This document shows, piece after piece, positions 15,498 through 24,043 of a stretch of DNA of 45,136 nt. Positions within the stretch are counted from its first letter, which is position 1. Each line of letters begins with the position of its first letter. Made by a program: the position numbers and the translations under genes. Below the pieces are notes generated by a model. It was not told the origin of the DNA and searched no databases. It saw nothing but the letters and a program-made list of their open reading frames with translations. Source of the DNA: an uncultured Prochlorococcus sp. (GTDB lineage Bacteria; Cyanobacteriota; Cyanobacteriia; PCC-6307; Cyanobiaceae); the NCBI GenBank assembly GCA_902600395.1, contig CACKJL010000002.1, positions 1 through 45,136 on the forward strand. The letters are read 5' to 3'.

Positions 15498-16307
15498 ATG
15501 ATTTGGCCTTTTAGACGAAAGTCAAAAAAAAGAATAGCTCGTATAGTAATTGATGAGCCTATTACAAGTTCAACAAGAGTTTCAGTCCTTAAAGCTCTTA
15601 AACAAATTGAGGATAGAGAATTTCCTGCTTTAATCGTGAGAATTGACTCCCCAGGGGGTACTGTTGGGGATAGCCAAGAAATATACTCTGCTATTAAAAG
15701 ACTAAAAGATAAAGGATGCAAAGTCATAGCCAGTTTTGGGAATATCTCAGCATCAGGAGGCGTTTACATTGGTGTGGCATCTGACAAAATAGTTGCTAAT
15801 CCAGGCACAATTACAGGATCTATTGGTGTGATTATAAGAGGAAATAATTTATCTGAATTATTAGATAAAATCGGCATTAAATTTGAGACTGTTAAAAGCG
15901 GTGTATTTAAAGACATACTTTCTCCAGATAAACCTCTAAGTGAGGAAGGTAGAGGTCTACTCCAAGGACTTATAGATGAAAGTTATAAACAATTTACTGA
16001 AGCTGTTGCTGATGGAAGGAATTTGCCTGTTGAAGAAGTAAGAAAATTTGCTGATGGAAGAATTTTCACTGGAACACAAGCACTCGAACTTGGTCTTGTT
16101 GATAAGGTTGGAGATGAATTTGTTGCAAGGGAGCTAGCTGCAGAAATGGTTAATATTGATCCAAAAATTCAGCCCTTAACATTCGGAAAGAAGAAGAAAA
16201 AAATACTTGGACTAATTCCTGGAAGTAGAATGATTGAGAAAATTATCAATAATATCTTTTTTGAGTTTGACTCATCTAATAAAGTACTTTGGTTATACAA
16301 GCCTTAA
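15498..16307 (+). CDS. sppA: Signal peptide peptidase SppA, short form (S49)
   Basis: The product is a 269-aa membrane-associated serine protease that degrades leftover signal peptides. It uses a Ser/Lys dyad: Ser86 in SASGGVY and Lys138 in SGVFKDILSP. These lie 52 residues apart, the same spacing as in the Bacillus enzyme. ALIVRIDSPGGTVGDSQEIY (about 44-63) and GTITGSIGVII are further S49 signatures. It is the short, single-domain form. The N-terminus (MIWPFRRKSKKRIAR) is basic, with no clear membrane helix. It begins a long + strand run of housekeeping genes; aroH follows after 6 bp. Confidence 0.92.
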   Translation: MIWPFRRKSKKRIARIVIDEPITSSTRVSVLKALKQIEDREFPALIVRIDSPGGTVGDSQEIYSAIKRLKDKGCKVIASFGNISASGGVYIGVASDKIVANPGTITGSIGVIIRGNNLSELLDKIGIKFETVKSGVFKDILSPDKPLSEEGRGLLQGLIDESYKQFTEAVADGRNLPVEEVRKFADGRIFTGTQALELGLVDKVGDEFVARELAAEMVNIDPKIQPLTFGKKKKKILGLIPGSRMIEKIINNIFFEFDSSNKVLWLYKP

Positions 16308-16313
16308 ATCGAT

Positions 16314-16697
16314 ATGTATGAAAAAATGACAGATGATTATAAAATTACATTTATTCGTGGAGCTACAACAGCATCTGGGAATTCTGTTAGGGAAATAGAA
16401 GCTGCCGTAGTGGAATTAATTGATGAATTAATTTCACGAAACAATCTAATTAAAACAAACATACTTTCCATTACATTCACAGCGACAAAAGATTTAAATG
16501 CATGTTTCCCCGCTTCAATTGCAAGGAAATTTAATGGACTTGATTCAGTTGCCTTTTTAGATTGCCAACAAATGTACGTATTAAATGATGTTGATTTTTG
16601 TATAAGAATAATGGCTCAAGTTTTATTGCCACCAAATTATGCAATAAAGCACCCTTATTTAAAAGGCGCTGCAAAATTAAGAGCAGATAGATGTTAA
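16314..16697 (+). CDS. aroH: Chorismate mutase, AroH type
   Basis: AroH converts chorismate to prephenate for phenylalanine and tyrosine synthesis in the cytoplasm. The 127 aa match the Bacillus-type trimeric AroH in size. IRGATTASGNSVREIEAA and SRNNL near the N-terminus, SITFTATKDLNACFPASIAR in the middle and YLKGAAKLRAD at the end cover the active-site arginines and glutamate. Two in-frame ATGs (16314 and 16326) are possible; the family start fits the second slightly better. It lies 6 bp after sppA and is probably co-transcribed. Confidence 0.93.
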   Translation: MYEKMTDDYKITFIRGATTASGNSVREIEAAVVELIDELISRNNLIKTNILSITFTATKDLNACFPASIARKFNGLDSVAFLDCQQMYVLNDVDFCIRIMAQVLLPPNYAIKHPYLKGAAKLRADRC

Positions 16698-16765
16698 CCT
16701 TAGTGAAATTATTCTGCTTTAAATTTAGATAGCACTAACTCAACCTTTAAATTCCATTCCCTTCA

Positions 16766-17344
16766 ATGTTAAAAACCACAAATAAACATATTTTAAATCT
16801 TAAAATTTTAAGATTTTTTATTATCCCTACAATTTTAGTTTTAACTCCTTTTTTTAATAACATCCAAGAGGCTAAAGCGGGTTTGGAATTCCAGTGGGAT
16901 CAAGACGATAGTTATAGAAGATTAAAGTGGTTTCAAAAAGAGAATAAAAAGAGATTTAGAAATACAATTTATTTTTTCTTGAGGCCATCCGATAGAAGAA
17001 CTGATCTCTTAAAAATTAATCTAGCAATACCTAAGACCTTTAAATCCACTCTTAGCAATGAAAAAATTAGTTTTTGCAAAGTTAAAATAGGTGGTTTTGA
17101 GAGTAGAACAAAATGCTTGGAAGACATTCCAGCTGATTTCGAAATCAAGACTGATGAATCAGGCTTACGTTCACTAGATATTTACCCCTACAGCCCGATT
17201 CCATCTAACAAAGACAGTTATGCAATTGTCTTTAAAATCTTTAATCCAAAAAAATCAGGTCTATATCAATTTCATTCATTTGGCCAACCTAAAGGAAAAT
17301 CATTTTCAAGTTACATTGGAAGCTGGACTATAGTGATCGATTAA
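16766..17344 (+). CDS. DUF2808 exported protein
   Basis: The 192-aa protein has a signal peptide (about residues 12-37, LKILRFFIIPTILVLTPFF, with cleavage likely after NIQEAKA). The mature part is beta-rich: LEFQWDQDDSYRRLKWFQ, NTIYFFLRPSDRRTDLLKINLAIP, and the end FHSFGQPKGKSFSSYIGSW. This order fits the cyanobacterial DUF2808 family, of unknown function. It lies immediately upstream of rpmH on the same strand, an arrangement I recall from other picocyanobacteria. Confidence 0.75.
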   Translation: MLKTTNKHILNLKILRFFIIPTILVLTPFFNNIQEAKAGLEFQWDQDDSYRRLKWFQKENKKRFRNTIYFFLRPSDRRTDLLKINLAIPKTFKSTLSNEKISFCKVKIGGFESRTKCLEDIPADFEIKTDESGLRSLDIYPYSPIPSNKDSYAIVFKIFNPKKSGLYQFHSFGQPKGKSFSSYIGSWTIVID

Positions 17345-17374
17345 ATGATAAATTAAATAAGGATAATTAAACAA

Positions 17375-17512
17375 ATGACTAAAAGAACTTTTGGCGGAAC
17401 TTCAAGAAAAAGAAAACGTGTATCTGGTTTTAGAGTAAGAATGCGTTCTCATACTGGTAGAAGAGTTATTAAAAGTAGAAGACAAAAAGGTAGAGAAAGA
17501 ATAGCTGTATAA
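17375..17512 (+). CDS. rpmH: 50S ribosomal protein L34
   Basis: This 45-aa protein reads [20 protein letters not shown] and continues [20 protein letters not shown] to the end ERIAV. It is highly basic and collinear with bacterial L34. The ATG follows the spacer AAGGATAATTAAACAA, which contains a usable ribosome-binding site. rnpA starts 12 bp downstream, the near-universal rpmH-rnpA pair. The gene is short and easily missed. Confidence 0.98.
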
Positions 17513-17524
17513 CTTCAAATTTAA

Positions 17525-17911
17525 ATGGCCTTACCCAAGGATATGCGTTTAAAGGGTCACAGGACTTTTAATTATATTCACAAAAATTCCATAACATATC
17601 ATGGGAAATTAATGACATTCAAAGTTGCAAGACCAAATACAGCAATACTTTTAACTCATAAATTCACAAATACATCAAACAATTTTAGGGTTGCAATTGC
17701 CATCAGCAAAAAAGTTTCAAAAAAAGCTGTAGAAAGAAATAAATGTAGAAGAATTCTACAAGAGTGGTTATTAACAAACATTCAAAAAATTAATAACCAC
17801 AAACCATATTGGTTACTTGTTAACCTTAAAATTGGAGATTTCTGCAATGATAAAAGTAGACTTTTGGAGGAATTTCAAAACTTAATGTTCAAATCTCGTC
17901 TAATCAAATGA
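17525..17911 (+). CDS. rnpA: Ribonuclease P protein component
   Basis: This 128-aa basic protein binds the RNase P RNA and helps mature tRNA 5' ends. It carries the conserved region RVAIAISKKVSKKAVERNKCRRILQEW (about residues 58-84), a version of the RNR motif. The N-terminus LPKDMRLKGHRTFNYIHK is also typical (bacterial LKxxxDFxxVxK). It lies between rpmH and the PH-domain gene, overlapping the latter's start by 4 bp (ATGA), which suggests translational coupling. Confidence 0.95.
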   Translation: MALPKDMRLKGHRTFNYIHKNSITYHGKLMTFKVARPNTAILLTHKFTNTSNNFRVAIAISKKVSKKAVERNKCRRILQEWLLTNIQKINNHKPYWLLVNLKIGDFCNDKSRLLEEFQNLMFKSRLIK

Positions 17912-18321
17912 TTAACATGAATGAAGAAACCTTTTATGAAGGTGGTCCTGCTAAAAGTGATTTAATTATAAATCTACTAGCAGGGATAACTATACTTGGT
18001 TTGCCATTTACCTTTGCCGCAATAGTAAGAGCCTTGTGGTTGAGATATAAAATTACAAACAAAAGAATTACAATAGATGGTGGATGGTTTGGTAAAAATA
18101 AAACACAAGTCTCATTAAGTAACATTGAAGAAATCAGATCTATCCCAAGAGGATTCGGTTCATATGGTGATATGGTTCTTATTCTTAACGATGGATCAAA
18201 GGTTGAAATGAAATCATTACCTCTTTTCAGAGAAAAGCAAAAATTTATTGAAGAAAATATAAATAAAAGATCACAAATCCCAAATCTCAATGAGGTAGAG
18301 GGATTTGCTACTAAATCCTAA
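17908..18321 (+). CDS. PH-domain (YdbS/bPH2-like) membrane protein
   Basis: The product is 137 aa. A hydrophobic segment (about residues 20-42, LLAGITILGLPFTFAAIVRAL) is followed by a bacterial PH domain: YKITNKRITIDGGWFGKNKTQVSLSNIEEIRSIPRG and GDMVLILNDGSKVEMKSLP. The ATG overlaps the rnpA stop (ATGA); a second ATG nine bases later is also possible. Position between rnpA and yidC is conserved in cyanobacteria as I recall, hinting at a link to membrane protein insertion, but no role is established. Confidence 0.85.
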   Translation: MINMNEETFYEGGPAKSDLIINLLAGITILGLPFTFAAIVRALWLRYKITNKRITIDGGWFGKNKTQVSLSNIEEIRSIPRGFGSYGDMVLILNDGSKVEMKSLPLFREKQKFIEENINKRSQIPNLNEVEGFATKS

Positions 18322-18393
18322 ATAAATTAATTACAAAAACCTTATTTTACTGTAAAATAAAATGTCTATTAAAATTACACTCTCTTTATTATC

Positions 18394-19536
18394 GTGATAG
18401 GGTTCATTTCTGAAAAACTACTTATCCCGATCCTAGATTTTTTCTACGGTTTAGTTCCGAGTTATGGTTTAGCGATTGTCGCTTTGACAGTCGTAATTAG
18501 AATTGCACTTTTCCCTTTAAGCGCTGGTTCCATTAGAAGTGCAAGGAGGATGAAGATTGCACAACCAGTGATGCAAAAAAGGCAAGCAGAAATAAAATCT
18601 AAGTTTTCAGGTGATCCAAAGAAACAGCAAGAAGAACTTGGAAAACTAATGAATGAATTTGGCAGCCCCCTCGCAGGTTGCCTTCCCTTGATTGTCCAAA
18701 TGCCAGTGCTATTTGCATTGTTTGCAACTCTAAGAGGCTCTCCATTCGCTGATGTCCCCTATAACATAAATCTCAAGGTTGTCCCACAGGATCAAGTAGC
18801 AGCCATTGATCCAAAACCTTACAAATCGCCTAGACACTCTATATTCATTACAGAGAAATCACATTTTCCTGTAATAGCCACCATCCCTAGTGGAACAAAA
18901 TTAGGAACAGAAGAATCCATAAAAGTAAATTTACAAACTACTAACGGCAATAGCTATTCGGAAGTTTTATCTAAATATGACAACGGATCTAAATTTCTAC
19001 CCACTTGGAAGGTTTCTAAAGGATCCGAGAACCTTAAAGTTTCCCAAGACGGTACAGTAACAGCAATTAAACCAGGTGATGCAACAATTGAGGCGAAAAT
19101 TCCTGGTCTAGCTGCTAAAAGTGGTTTTTTATTTATTAAAGCTCTTGGTCAAGTTGGTTTTTATGTAGATGGAGCAATTAATTGGGATATTGCTGCATTA
19201 GTAGGTGCCTTTGGACTAACCTTACTTCTCTCTCAAGTTTTATCAAGTCAGGGCATGCCTGCGAATCCACAGCAATCAACAGCAAACAAAATTACACCAG
19301 TTATGATAACTGGAATGTTTCTGTTTTTCCCACTACCTGCTGGGGTCTTGCTATACATGGTTGTGGCTAATATTTTCCAAGCATTTCAGACTTTTCTGCT
19401 TAATAAAGAAGCTCTTCCAGAGAATTTACAGAAAATTTTGGATCAACAATTATTGGCAAAAAATGAAGTAATAACAACTTCTGCTTCAACTATCTCAGAT
19501 AAAAGATTACCTTTCGAACCTAACAGTAAAAAATAG
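18394..19536 (+). CDS. yidC: Membrane protein insertase YidC/Oxa1/Alb3
   Basis: This 380-aa insertase places proteins in the plasma and thylakoid membranes. It starts at GTG (18394). Helix 1 (about 17-45, YGLAIVALTVVIRIALFPLS) carries the conserved Arg of the hydrophilic groove. The cytoplasmic hairpin (RRMKIAQPVMQKRQAEIKSKF) and C-terminal helices (MITGMFLFFPLPAGVLLYMV) are standard. Between helices 2 and 3 lies a roughly 110-residue lumenal loop that ends with a bacterial Ig-like (Big2) pattern, KVSQDGTVTAIKPGDATIEA. It sits in the rpmH-rnpA-PH-yidC run. Confidence 0.96.
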   Translation: MIGFISEKLLIPILDFFYGLVPSYGLAIVALTVVIRIALFPLSAGSIRSARRMKIAQPVMQKRQAEIKSKFSGDPKKQQEELGKLMNEFGSPLAGCLPLIVQMPVLFALFATLRGSPFADVPYNINLKVVPQDQVAAIDPKPYKSPRHSIFITEKSHFPVIATIPSGTKLGTEESIKVNLQTTNGNSYSEVLSKYDNGSKFLPTWKVSKGSENLKVSQDGTVTAIKPGDATIEAKIPGLAAKSGFLFIKALGQVGFYVDGAINWDIAALVGAFGLTLLLSQVLSSQGMPANPQQSTANKITPVMITGMFLFFPLPAGVLLYMVVANIFQAFQTFLLNKEALPENLQKILDQQLLAKNEVITTSASTISDKRLPFEPNSKK

Positions 19537-19551
19537 TCTTTATCTTAAATA

Positions 19552-21018
19552 ATGAATTCTTGGTGTAAAAATTTAGAATTACTGATAAAATCAAGAACCT
19601 CATTAATTTGGATCAGGACTAAAGAAGAGGAAAGATTAGAAAAATTACTTAATTTATCTTGTGAAAGACTAAATATAAAGAGATTAGTTTCCTGGGATTG
19701 TGTTAGCGGTATAAAAGGATTAATAAATGAGGAAGGTAAATTTCCTAATAATCCGTTAGGAGTACTTAATTGGCTTAAAGATCAAAGTTCTGAATTTTCA
19801 ACAGTTTTATTAGTTAAAGATTTTCATAAATTTTATGATGATCCATCTATAAATAGAACTATTAAAGAACTATCTTCAACGCTTAAAAACACTAGTCATA
19901 ATTTAATTATTAGTTCTCATTTATTTCCATCATCAGAAGAGTTGGATGAATTAATGGCAATTGTAAACTTACCTTTACCTGATCAAAAAGAATTGAAAAA
20001 TCTAATAAAAAAAATTGCAATCAATACCAATTCGAATCTAGACGAGCAAGACTTAAACGAACTGTCTATAGCTTCAAGTGGACTTACCGAAATAAAAGTA
20101 AAGCAAGTCACTGCAAAGGCCCTTGCTCAGAGAGGGAAAATAAGTAAAGAGGATATTAAAGATATTCTTGAAGAGAAAAAACAAGTAATCGCCAGAAGTG
20201 AAATTTTAGAATTTTTCGAAGCCAAATCAAGTCAAGATGATATTGGTGGTTTAAATGTTTTAAAAGTTTGGCTTAATCAAAGATATAGGGCCTTTTCTAA
20301 AGAAGCTAGAGACTATGGATTGCCTATTCCCAAGGGAGTCTTACTAGTTGGAGCGCAAGGAACAGGGAAATCGCTCACTGCAAAATCAATTTCTAAGAGT
20401 TGGTCAATGCCACTGCTTAGGTTAGATGTTGGAAGACTATTTTCTAGCCTTGTTGGTTCAAGCGAGGCAAGAACAAGAGAAACAATATCTAGAGCTGAGG
20501 CCATGTCTCCTTGTATTCTATGGATCGATGAAATTGACAAGGGCTTTGGTGGCGATGCTAGAAGTGATGGAGGAACGAGTCAAAGGGTTTTGGCAAGTTT
20601 ACTAACTTGGATGGCTGAAAAAGAATCCGCCGTATTTGTCATAGCTACTGCTAATGCCATAGATAAGCTTCCTGCTGAATTATTAAGGAAAGGTAGATTT
20701 GATGAGATATTTTTTCTTGATTTACCAAATTCTGAAGAAAGATTAAGTATTCTGGATTTGCACTTAAAAAAAAGAAGGCCAAGTTACAGTTTTCCTCTTT
20801 CCAGCATCATAGACAGAACAAATGGATTCTCCGGCGCAGAACTTGAACAAGCAGTAATAGAGGGGATGCATATTTCATTCGCTGAAAATAGAGAACTTAT
20901 GGAGAAAGATTTAATAAAGGCAGTTTCTGAGTTAGTTCCCTTATCTAGAACAGCTAAGGAGCAAATAAATTTACTAAAAGAATGGTCATCTACAGGGCGT
21001 GCTCGATCTGCATCGTAG
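19552..21018 (+). CDS. ycf46: AAA+ ATPase, Ycf46 type
   Basis: This is a 488-aa protein. The N-terminal half (about 1-215) is the Ycf46-specific region. The AAA domain has Walker A GAQGTGKS (267-274), Walker B CILWIDEID (321-329), a sensor region VFVIATANAI and arginine-finger-like LLRKGRFDEIF. A lid with NGFSGAELEQAVIEG follows. The family occurs in cyanobacteria and plastids and has been linked to inorganic carbon use, but its exact job is unclear. It follows yidC by 15 bp on the same strand. Confidence 0.9.
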   Translation: MNSWCKNLELLIKSRTSLIWIRTKEEERLEKLLNLSCERLNIKRLVSWDCVSGIKGLINEEGKFPNNPLGVLNWLKDQSSEFSTVLLVKDFHKFYDDPSINRTIKELSSTLKNTSHNLIISSHLFPSSEELDELMAIVNLPLPDQKELKNLIKKIAINTNSNLDEQDLNELSIASSGLTEIKVKQVTAKALAQRGKISKEDIKDILEEKKQVIARSEILEFFEAKSSQDDIGGLNVLKVWLNQRYRAFSKEARDYGLPIPKGVLLVGAQGTGKSLTAKSISKSWSMPLLRLDVGRLFSSLVGSSEARTRETISRAEAMSPCILWIDEIDKGFGGDARSDGGTSQRVLASLLTWMAEKESAVFVIATANAIDKLPAELLRKGRFDEIFFLDLPNSEERLSILDLHLKKRRPSYSFPLSSIIDRTNGFSGAELEQAVIEGMHISFAENRELMEKDLIKAVSELVPLSRTAKEQINLLKEWSSTGRARSAS

Positions 21019-21139
21019 TTAAAATTTTTATTTTAAAAAACTCCGTAAGTTAGGAATCATTAATTTAGTTAATTTTTAGTCAAAAATCCCTAATATTGAA
21101 TTTAGATTAATTATTTTAATTAAGGTATAAAAAAAAATA

Positions 21140-22417
21140 GTGTTAGATCAAAAATTAATAAGAGAAAATCCAACTTCAGTTGAACAGGGTTTATCCCTAA
21201 GAGGAAAAGTTTTTAATATTTCTCAAATACAAGAATTAACTCTTCAAAAAAAAGAAATTGATATAGAAATATCCAGTCTCCAATCTGAGAGTAAAAAGTT
21301 AAGTAAATTGATTGGTCAAGAAATCAGCAAATCTAAAAACAATGATTCTCCAGAAGTAAATAATTTAAAGAAAAAAGGGAATGAATACAGAACCAAAATT
21401 TCAGAATTTGAGGAGAAAAAAAGAAACTTAGATAAAAATATAGTTTCTGAAATTTCTAATTTACCAAATTTACCTAGCAAAGATGCTCCTATTGGACAAG
21501 ATGAAAGTCATAATGTCCAAGTAAAAACTTGGGGAGATCCGTTAGTAGAAGAAAATCTAAAATCTCACTGGGAAATAGGCGAAAGTCTTAATCTTTTTGA
21601 CTCTGTCAAATCAACTAAAATATCAAAAAGTCGTTTTATTACACTTATTGGTAATGGGGCCAGATTAGAGAGGGCATTAATAAATTTTATGCTCGACATG
21701 CATACTAACAATGGGTATTTAGAGTTAATGCCTCCAGCTTTAGTGAATTCAGAAAGTCTCACCGGATCTGGTCAATTACCTAAATTTTCAAATGAAAGTT
21801 TTAAGTGTTCTAATGACGACCTATGGCTTTCTCCCACTGCTGAGGTTCCACTCACTGCTTTTCATAGAAATGATATTATTGATTCCAAGCTATTACCCCT
21901 TAAATATGTTGCATATAGCCCATGTTTTAGGAGAGAAGCTGGAAGTTATGGAAGGGATACTAAAGGTTTAATAAGACTTCATCAATTTAACAAAGTTGAA
22001 CTATATTGGTTTTGTGATCCAAGCAAATCTATTGAGGCTCATAAAAAGATCACTTCAGATGCAGAAAGTATTTTAAAAAAGCTTAATCTACCTTACAGAT
22101 TAGTTGATATTTGTACTGGAGACTTAGGTTTTTCTTCAAGCAGAACTTTTGATCTTGAAGTCTGGCTACCGAGTAGTAAATGTTATAGAGAAATTTCAAG
22201 TTGTAGTAATTGTTTAGACTTTCAAGCCCGCCGATCAGCAATAAGAGCAAAAATTGATAAAAAAAATACATATCTGCATACTCTAAATGGTAGTGGGCTT
22301 GCGATTGGAAGAACTATGGCTGCTATTCTTGAGAATGGCCAACAAAAGGATGGGAGCGTAAAAATTCCAGATGCTTTAGTTCCATATTTTGGATCAAATA
22401 TCTTAAAAACTGCTTAA
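21140..22417 (+). CDS. serS: Seryl-tRNA synthetase
   Basis: The 425-aa enzyme charges tRNA-Ser. It starts at GTG (21140). The N-terminal long coiled-coil arm (about 30-105, rich in Lys, Glu and Ser) binds the long variable arm of tRNA-Ser. The class II core has motif 2 (CFRREAGSYGRDTKGLIRLH) and motif 3 (GSGLAIGRTMAAILEN), plus the serine pocket LTGSGQLPKF and LSPTAEVPLTAFH. Length is normal. It lies 121 bp after ycf46 and 9 bp before rseP. Confidence 0.97.
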   Translation: MLDQKLIRENPTSVEQGLSLRGKVFNISQIQELTLQKKEIDIEISSLQSESKKLSKLIGQEISKSKNNDSPEVNNLKKKGNEYRTKISEFEEKKRNLDKNIVSEISNLPNLPSKDAPIGQDESHNVQVKTWGDPLVEENLKSHWEIGESLNLFDSVKSTKISKSRFITLIGNGARLERALINFMLDMHTNNGYLELMPPALVNSESLTGSGQLPKFSNESFKCSNDDLWLSPTAEVPLTAFHRNDIIDSKLLPLKYVAYSPCFRREAGSYGRDTKGLIRLHQFNKVELYWFCDPSKSIEAHKKITSDAESILKKLNLPYRLVDICTGDLGFSSSRTFDLEVWLPSSKCYREISSCSNCLDFQARRSAIRAKIDKKNTYLHTLNGSGLAIGRTMAAILENGQQKDGSVKIPDALVPYFGSNILKTA

Positions 22418-22426
22418 TATATTTAA

Positions 22427-23506
22427 ATGAACGTTTTAACCTCAATTACTGTTCTGGGATTTCTCATCTTTTTTCATGAGATGGGACACTTTCTTGCTGC
22501 AATTTTACAAGGGATCTATGTTGATGGATTTTCGATTGGTTTTGGACCATCAATAATTCAAAAAAAATATAACAACATAACCTATTCACTTAGAGCATTC
22601 CCATTAGGGGGCTTCGTTTCCTTCCCTGATGAAGAAATAAATAATATTGACCCTAAAGATCCAAATCTTTTAAAAAATAGGCCAGTTATTCAAAGAGTAA
22701 TTGTTATATCCGCTGGGGTATTTGCGAACTTAATTCTTGCATACACTATCTTAATTTTAAATGTAACTACTATTGGAATTCCACTTGATCCCGAGCCTGG
22801 TATTTTAGTTTTAGCTACTCAGCCTGAGAAGTCCGCTTCTCTTGCTGGATTACAAGCAGGGGATAAAATTTTAAAAATTGAAAGCAATACTTTAGGAGTT
22901 GGCGATCAAGCAGTTTCTGCTTTAGTAAAAGAGATTCAAAATTCATCAGAGAAGCCAATTTCGATAACAATTGATAGAGATGGAGTTCTGAAAGATTTAA
23001 CTTTGGTACCCAAAAATATAGATGGAAAGGGTACGATAGGAGCTCAATTACAACCAAATATAAAAAAAGAAACTAAAAAGACAAAAAACATATTCGAATT
23101 ATTTAAATACACCAATAATGAGTTTTCATCTCTATTGGTAAAAACAATACAAGGTTATAAAGGATTAATTACAAATTTCTCTTCAACAGCCAAGCAATTA
23201 AGTGGGCCAGTCAAAATCGTTGAAATTGGTGCTCAATTATCACAACAAGGAGGAACTGGAATATTATTATTTGCCGCACTAATTTCTATAAATTTAGCAG
23301 TTCTCAACTCTCTACCTCTACCACTACTAGATGGTGGACAACTTGTTTTTACTTTGATTGAAGGTTTTAGGGGAAAACCAGTACCGGTTAAGGTACAAAT
23401 GTTTGTTACTCAATCAAGTTTCTTTCTTTTAGTTGGACTTAGTGTGCTCCTTATAATAAGGGATACTAGTCAACTTTTAATAGTACAAAGATTATTAAAC
23501 CAATAA
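22427..23506 (+). CDS. rseP: Site-2 protease / RseP-type zinc metalloprotease
   Basis: This is a 359-aa M50 intramembrane protease. Helix 1 contains the zinc motif HEMGH (residues 17-21). A PDZ domain follows at about 110-200 (KSASLAGLQAGDKILKIESN). The second metal-ligand motif LPLPLLDGGQLVFTLIEG lies near residues 298-315. The family cuts membrane-bound anti-sigma factors and signal-peptide remnants. It lies 9 bp after serS and before rpsN. The specific substrate is unknown. Confidence 0.94.
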   Translation: MNVLTSITVLGFLIFFHEMGHFLAAILQGIYVDGFSIGFGPSIIQKKYNNITYSLRAFPLGGFVSFPDEEINNIDPKDPNLLKNRPVIQRVIVISAGVFANLILAYTILILNVTTIGIPLDPEPGILVLATQPEKSASLAGLQAGDKILKIESNTLGVGDQAVSALVKEIQNSSEKPISITIDRDGVLKDLTLVPKNIDGKGTIGAQLQPNIKKETKKTKNIFELFKYTNNEFSSLLVKTIQGYKGLITNFSSTAKQLSGPVKIVEIGAQLSQQGGTGILLFAALISINLAVLNSLPLPLLDGGQLVFTLIEGFRGKPVPVKVQMFVTQSSFFLLVGLSVLLIIRDTSQLLIVQRLLNQ

Positions 23507-23568
23507 ATAAATTTTAAAAATTGTTATCCAAGCTGTTAATATAGACAAAAGTTTAAACAATTTACTAG

Positions 23569-23871
23569 ATGGCTAAAAAGTCCATGATTGCGAGAGAAGT
23601 CAAACGCAAAAAGCTTGTACTGAAATATGCTGCTAAAAGAAAAGCATTATTAGATGAATTCAATGCTGCTAAAGACCCAATGGAAAGATTAGAAATACAT
23701 CGAAAGATACAGGGACTACCAAGAAACTCTGCTCCAAATAGAGTTAGGAATAGATGTTGGGCCACTGGTAAACCAAGAGGAGTCTACAGAGACTTTGGCC
23801 TTTGCAGGAATCAGTTGAGAAAAAGAGCTCATAATGGTGAGCTTCCTGGAGTAGTTAAATCCAGTTGGTAA
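23569..23871 (+). CDS. rpsN: 30S ribosomal protein S14
   Basis: The 100-aa basic protein MAKKSMIAREVKRKKLV ends LRKRAHNGELPGVVKSSW. The conserved core is LPRNSAPNRVRNRCWATGKP and GVYRDFGLCRNQLR. It lacks the CxxC pairs of the zinc form, so it is the long, C-minus S14 usual in cyanobacteria. It is a single gene away from the main ribosomal protein operon, between rseP and pnp, as in other picocyanobacteria. Confidence 0.98.
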   Translation: MAKKSMIAREVKRKKLVLKYAAKRKALLDEFNAAKDPMERLEIHRKIQGLPRNSAPNRVRNRCWATGKPRGVYRDFGLCRNQLRKRAHNGELPGVVKSSW

Positions 23872-24043
23872 TACAAGTCAGTTTTTTTGTAATCTAATTT
23901 CTACCGTAAAATACATAATTAAACAAAATAAAATTCATTTTTTGGAACAATTTTAAAAATTTTTATAGCTTATCTAAATAATTTACTCAATATGTCCCTA
24001 TAAAATGTAAGAATAAATTATGTATAGATTTATAATTTAAAAA

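Noticed and set aside
18342..18360. 9-bp palindrome TTATTTTAC/GTAAAATAA before yidC
   Set aside because: The loop is a single base, the sequence is all AT-rich and no U-tract follows, so neither terminator nor operator is supported.
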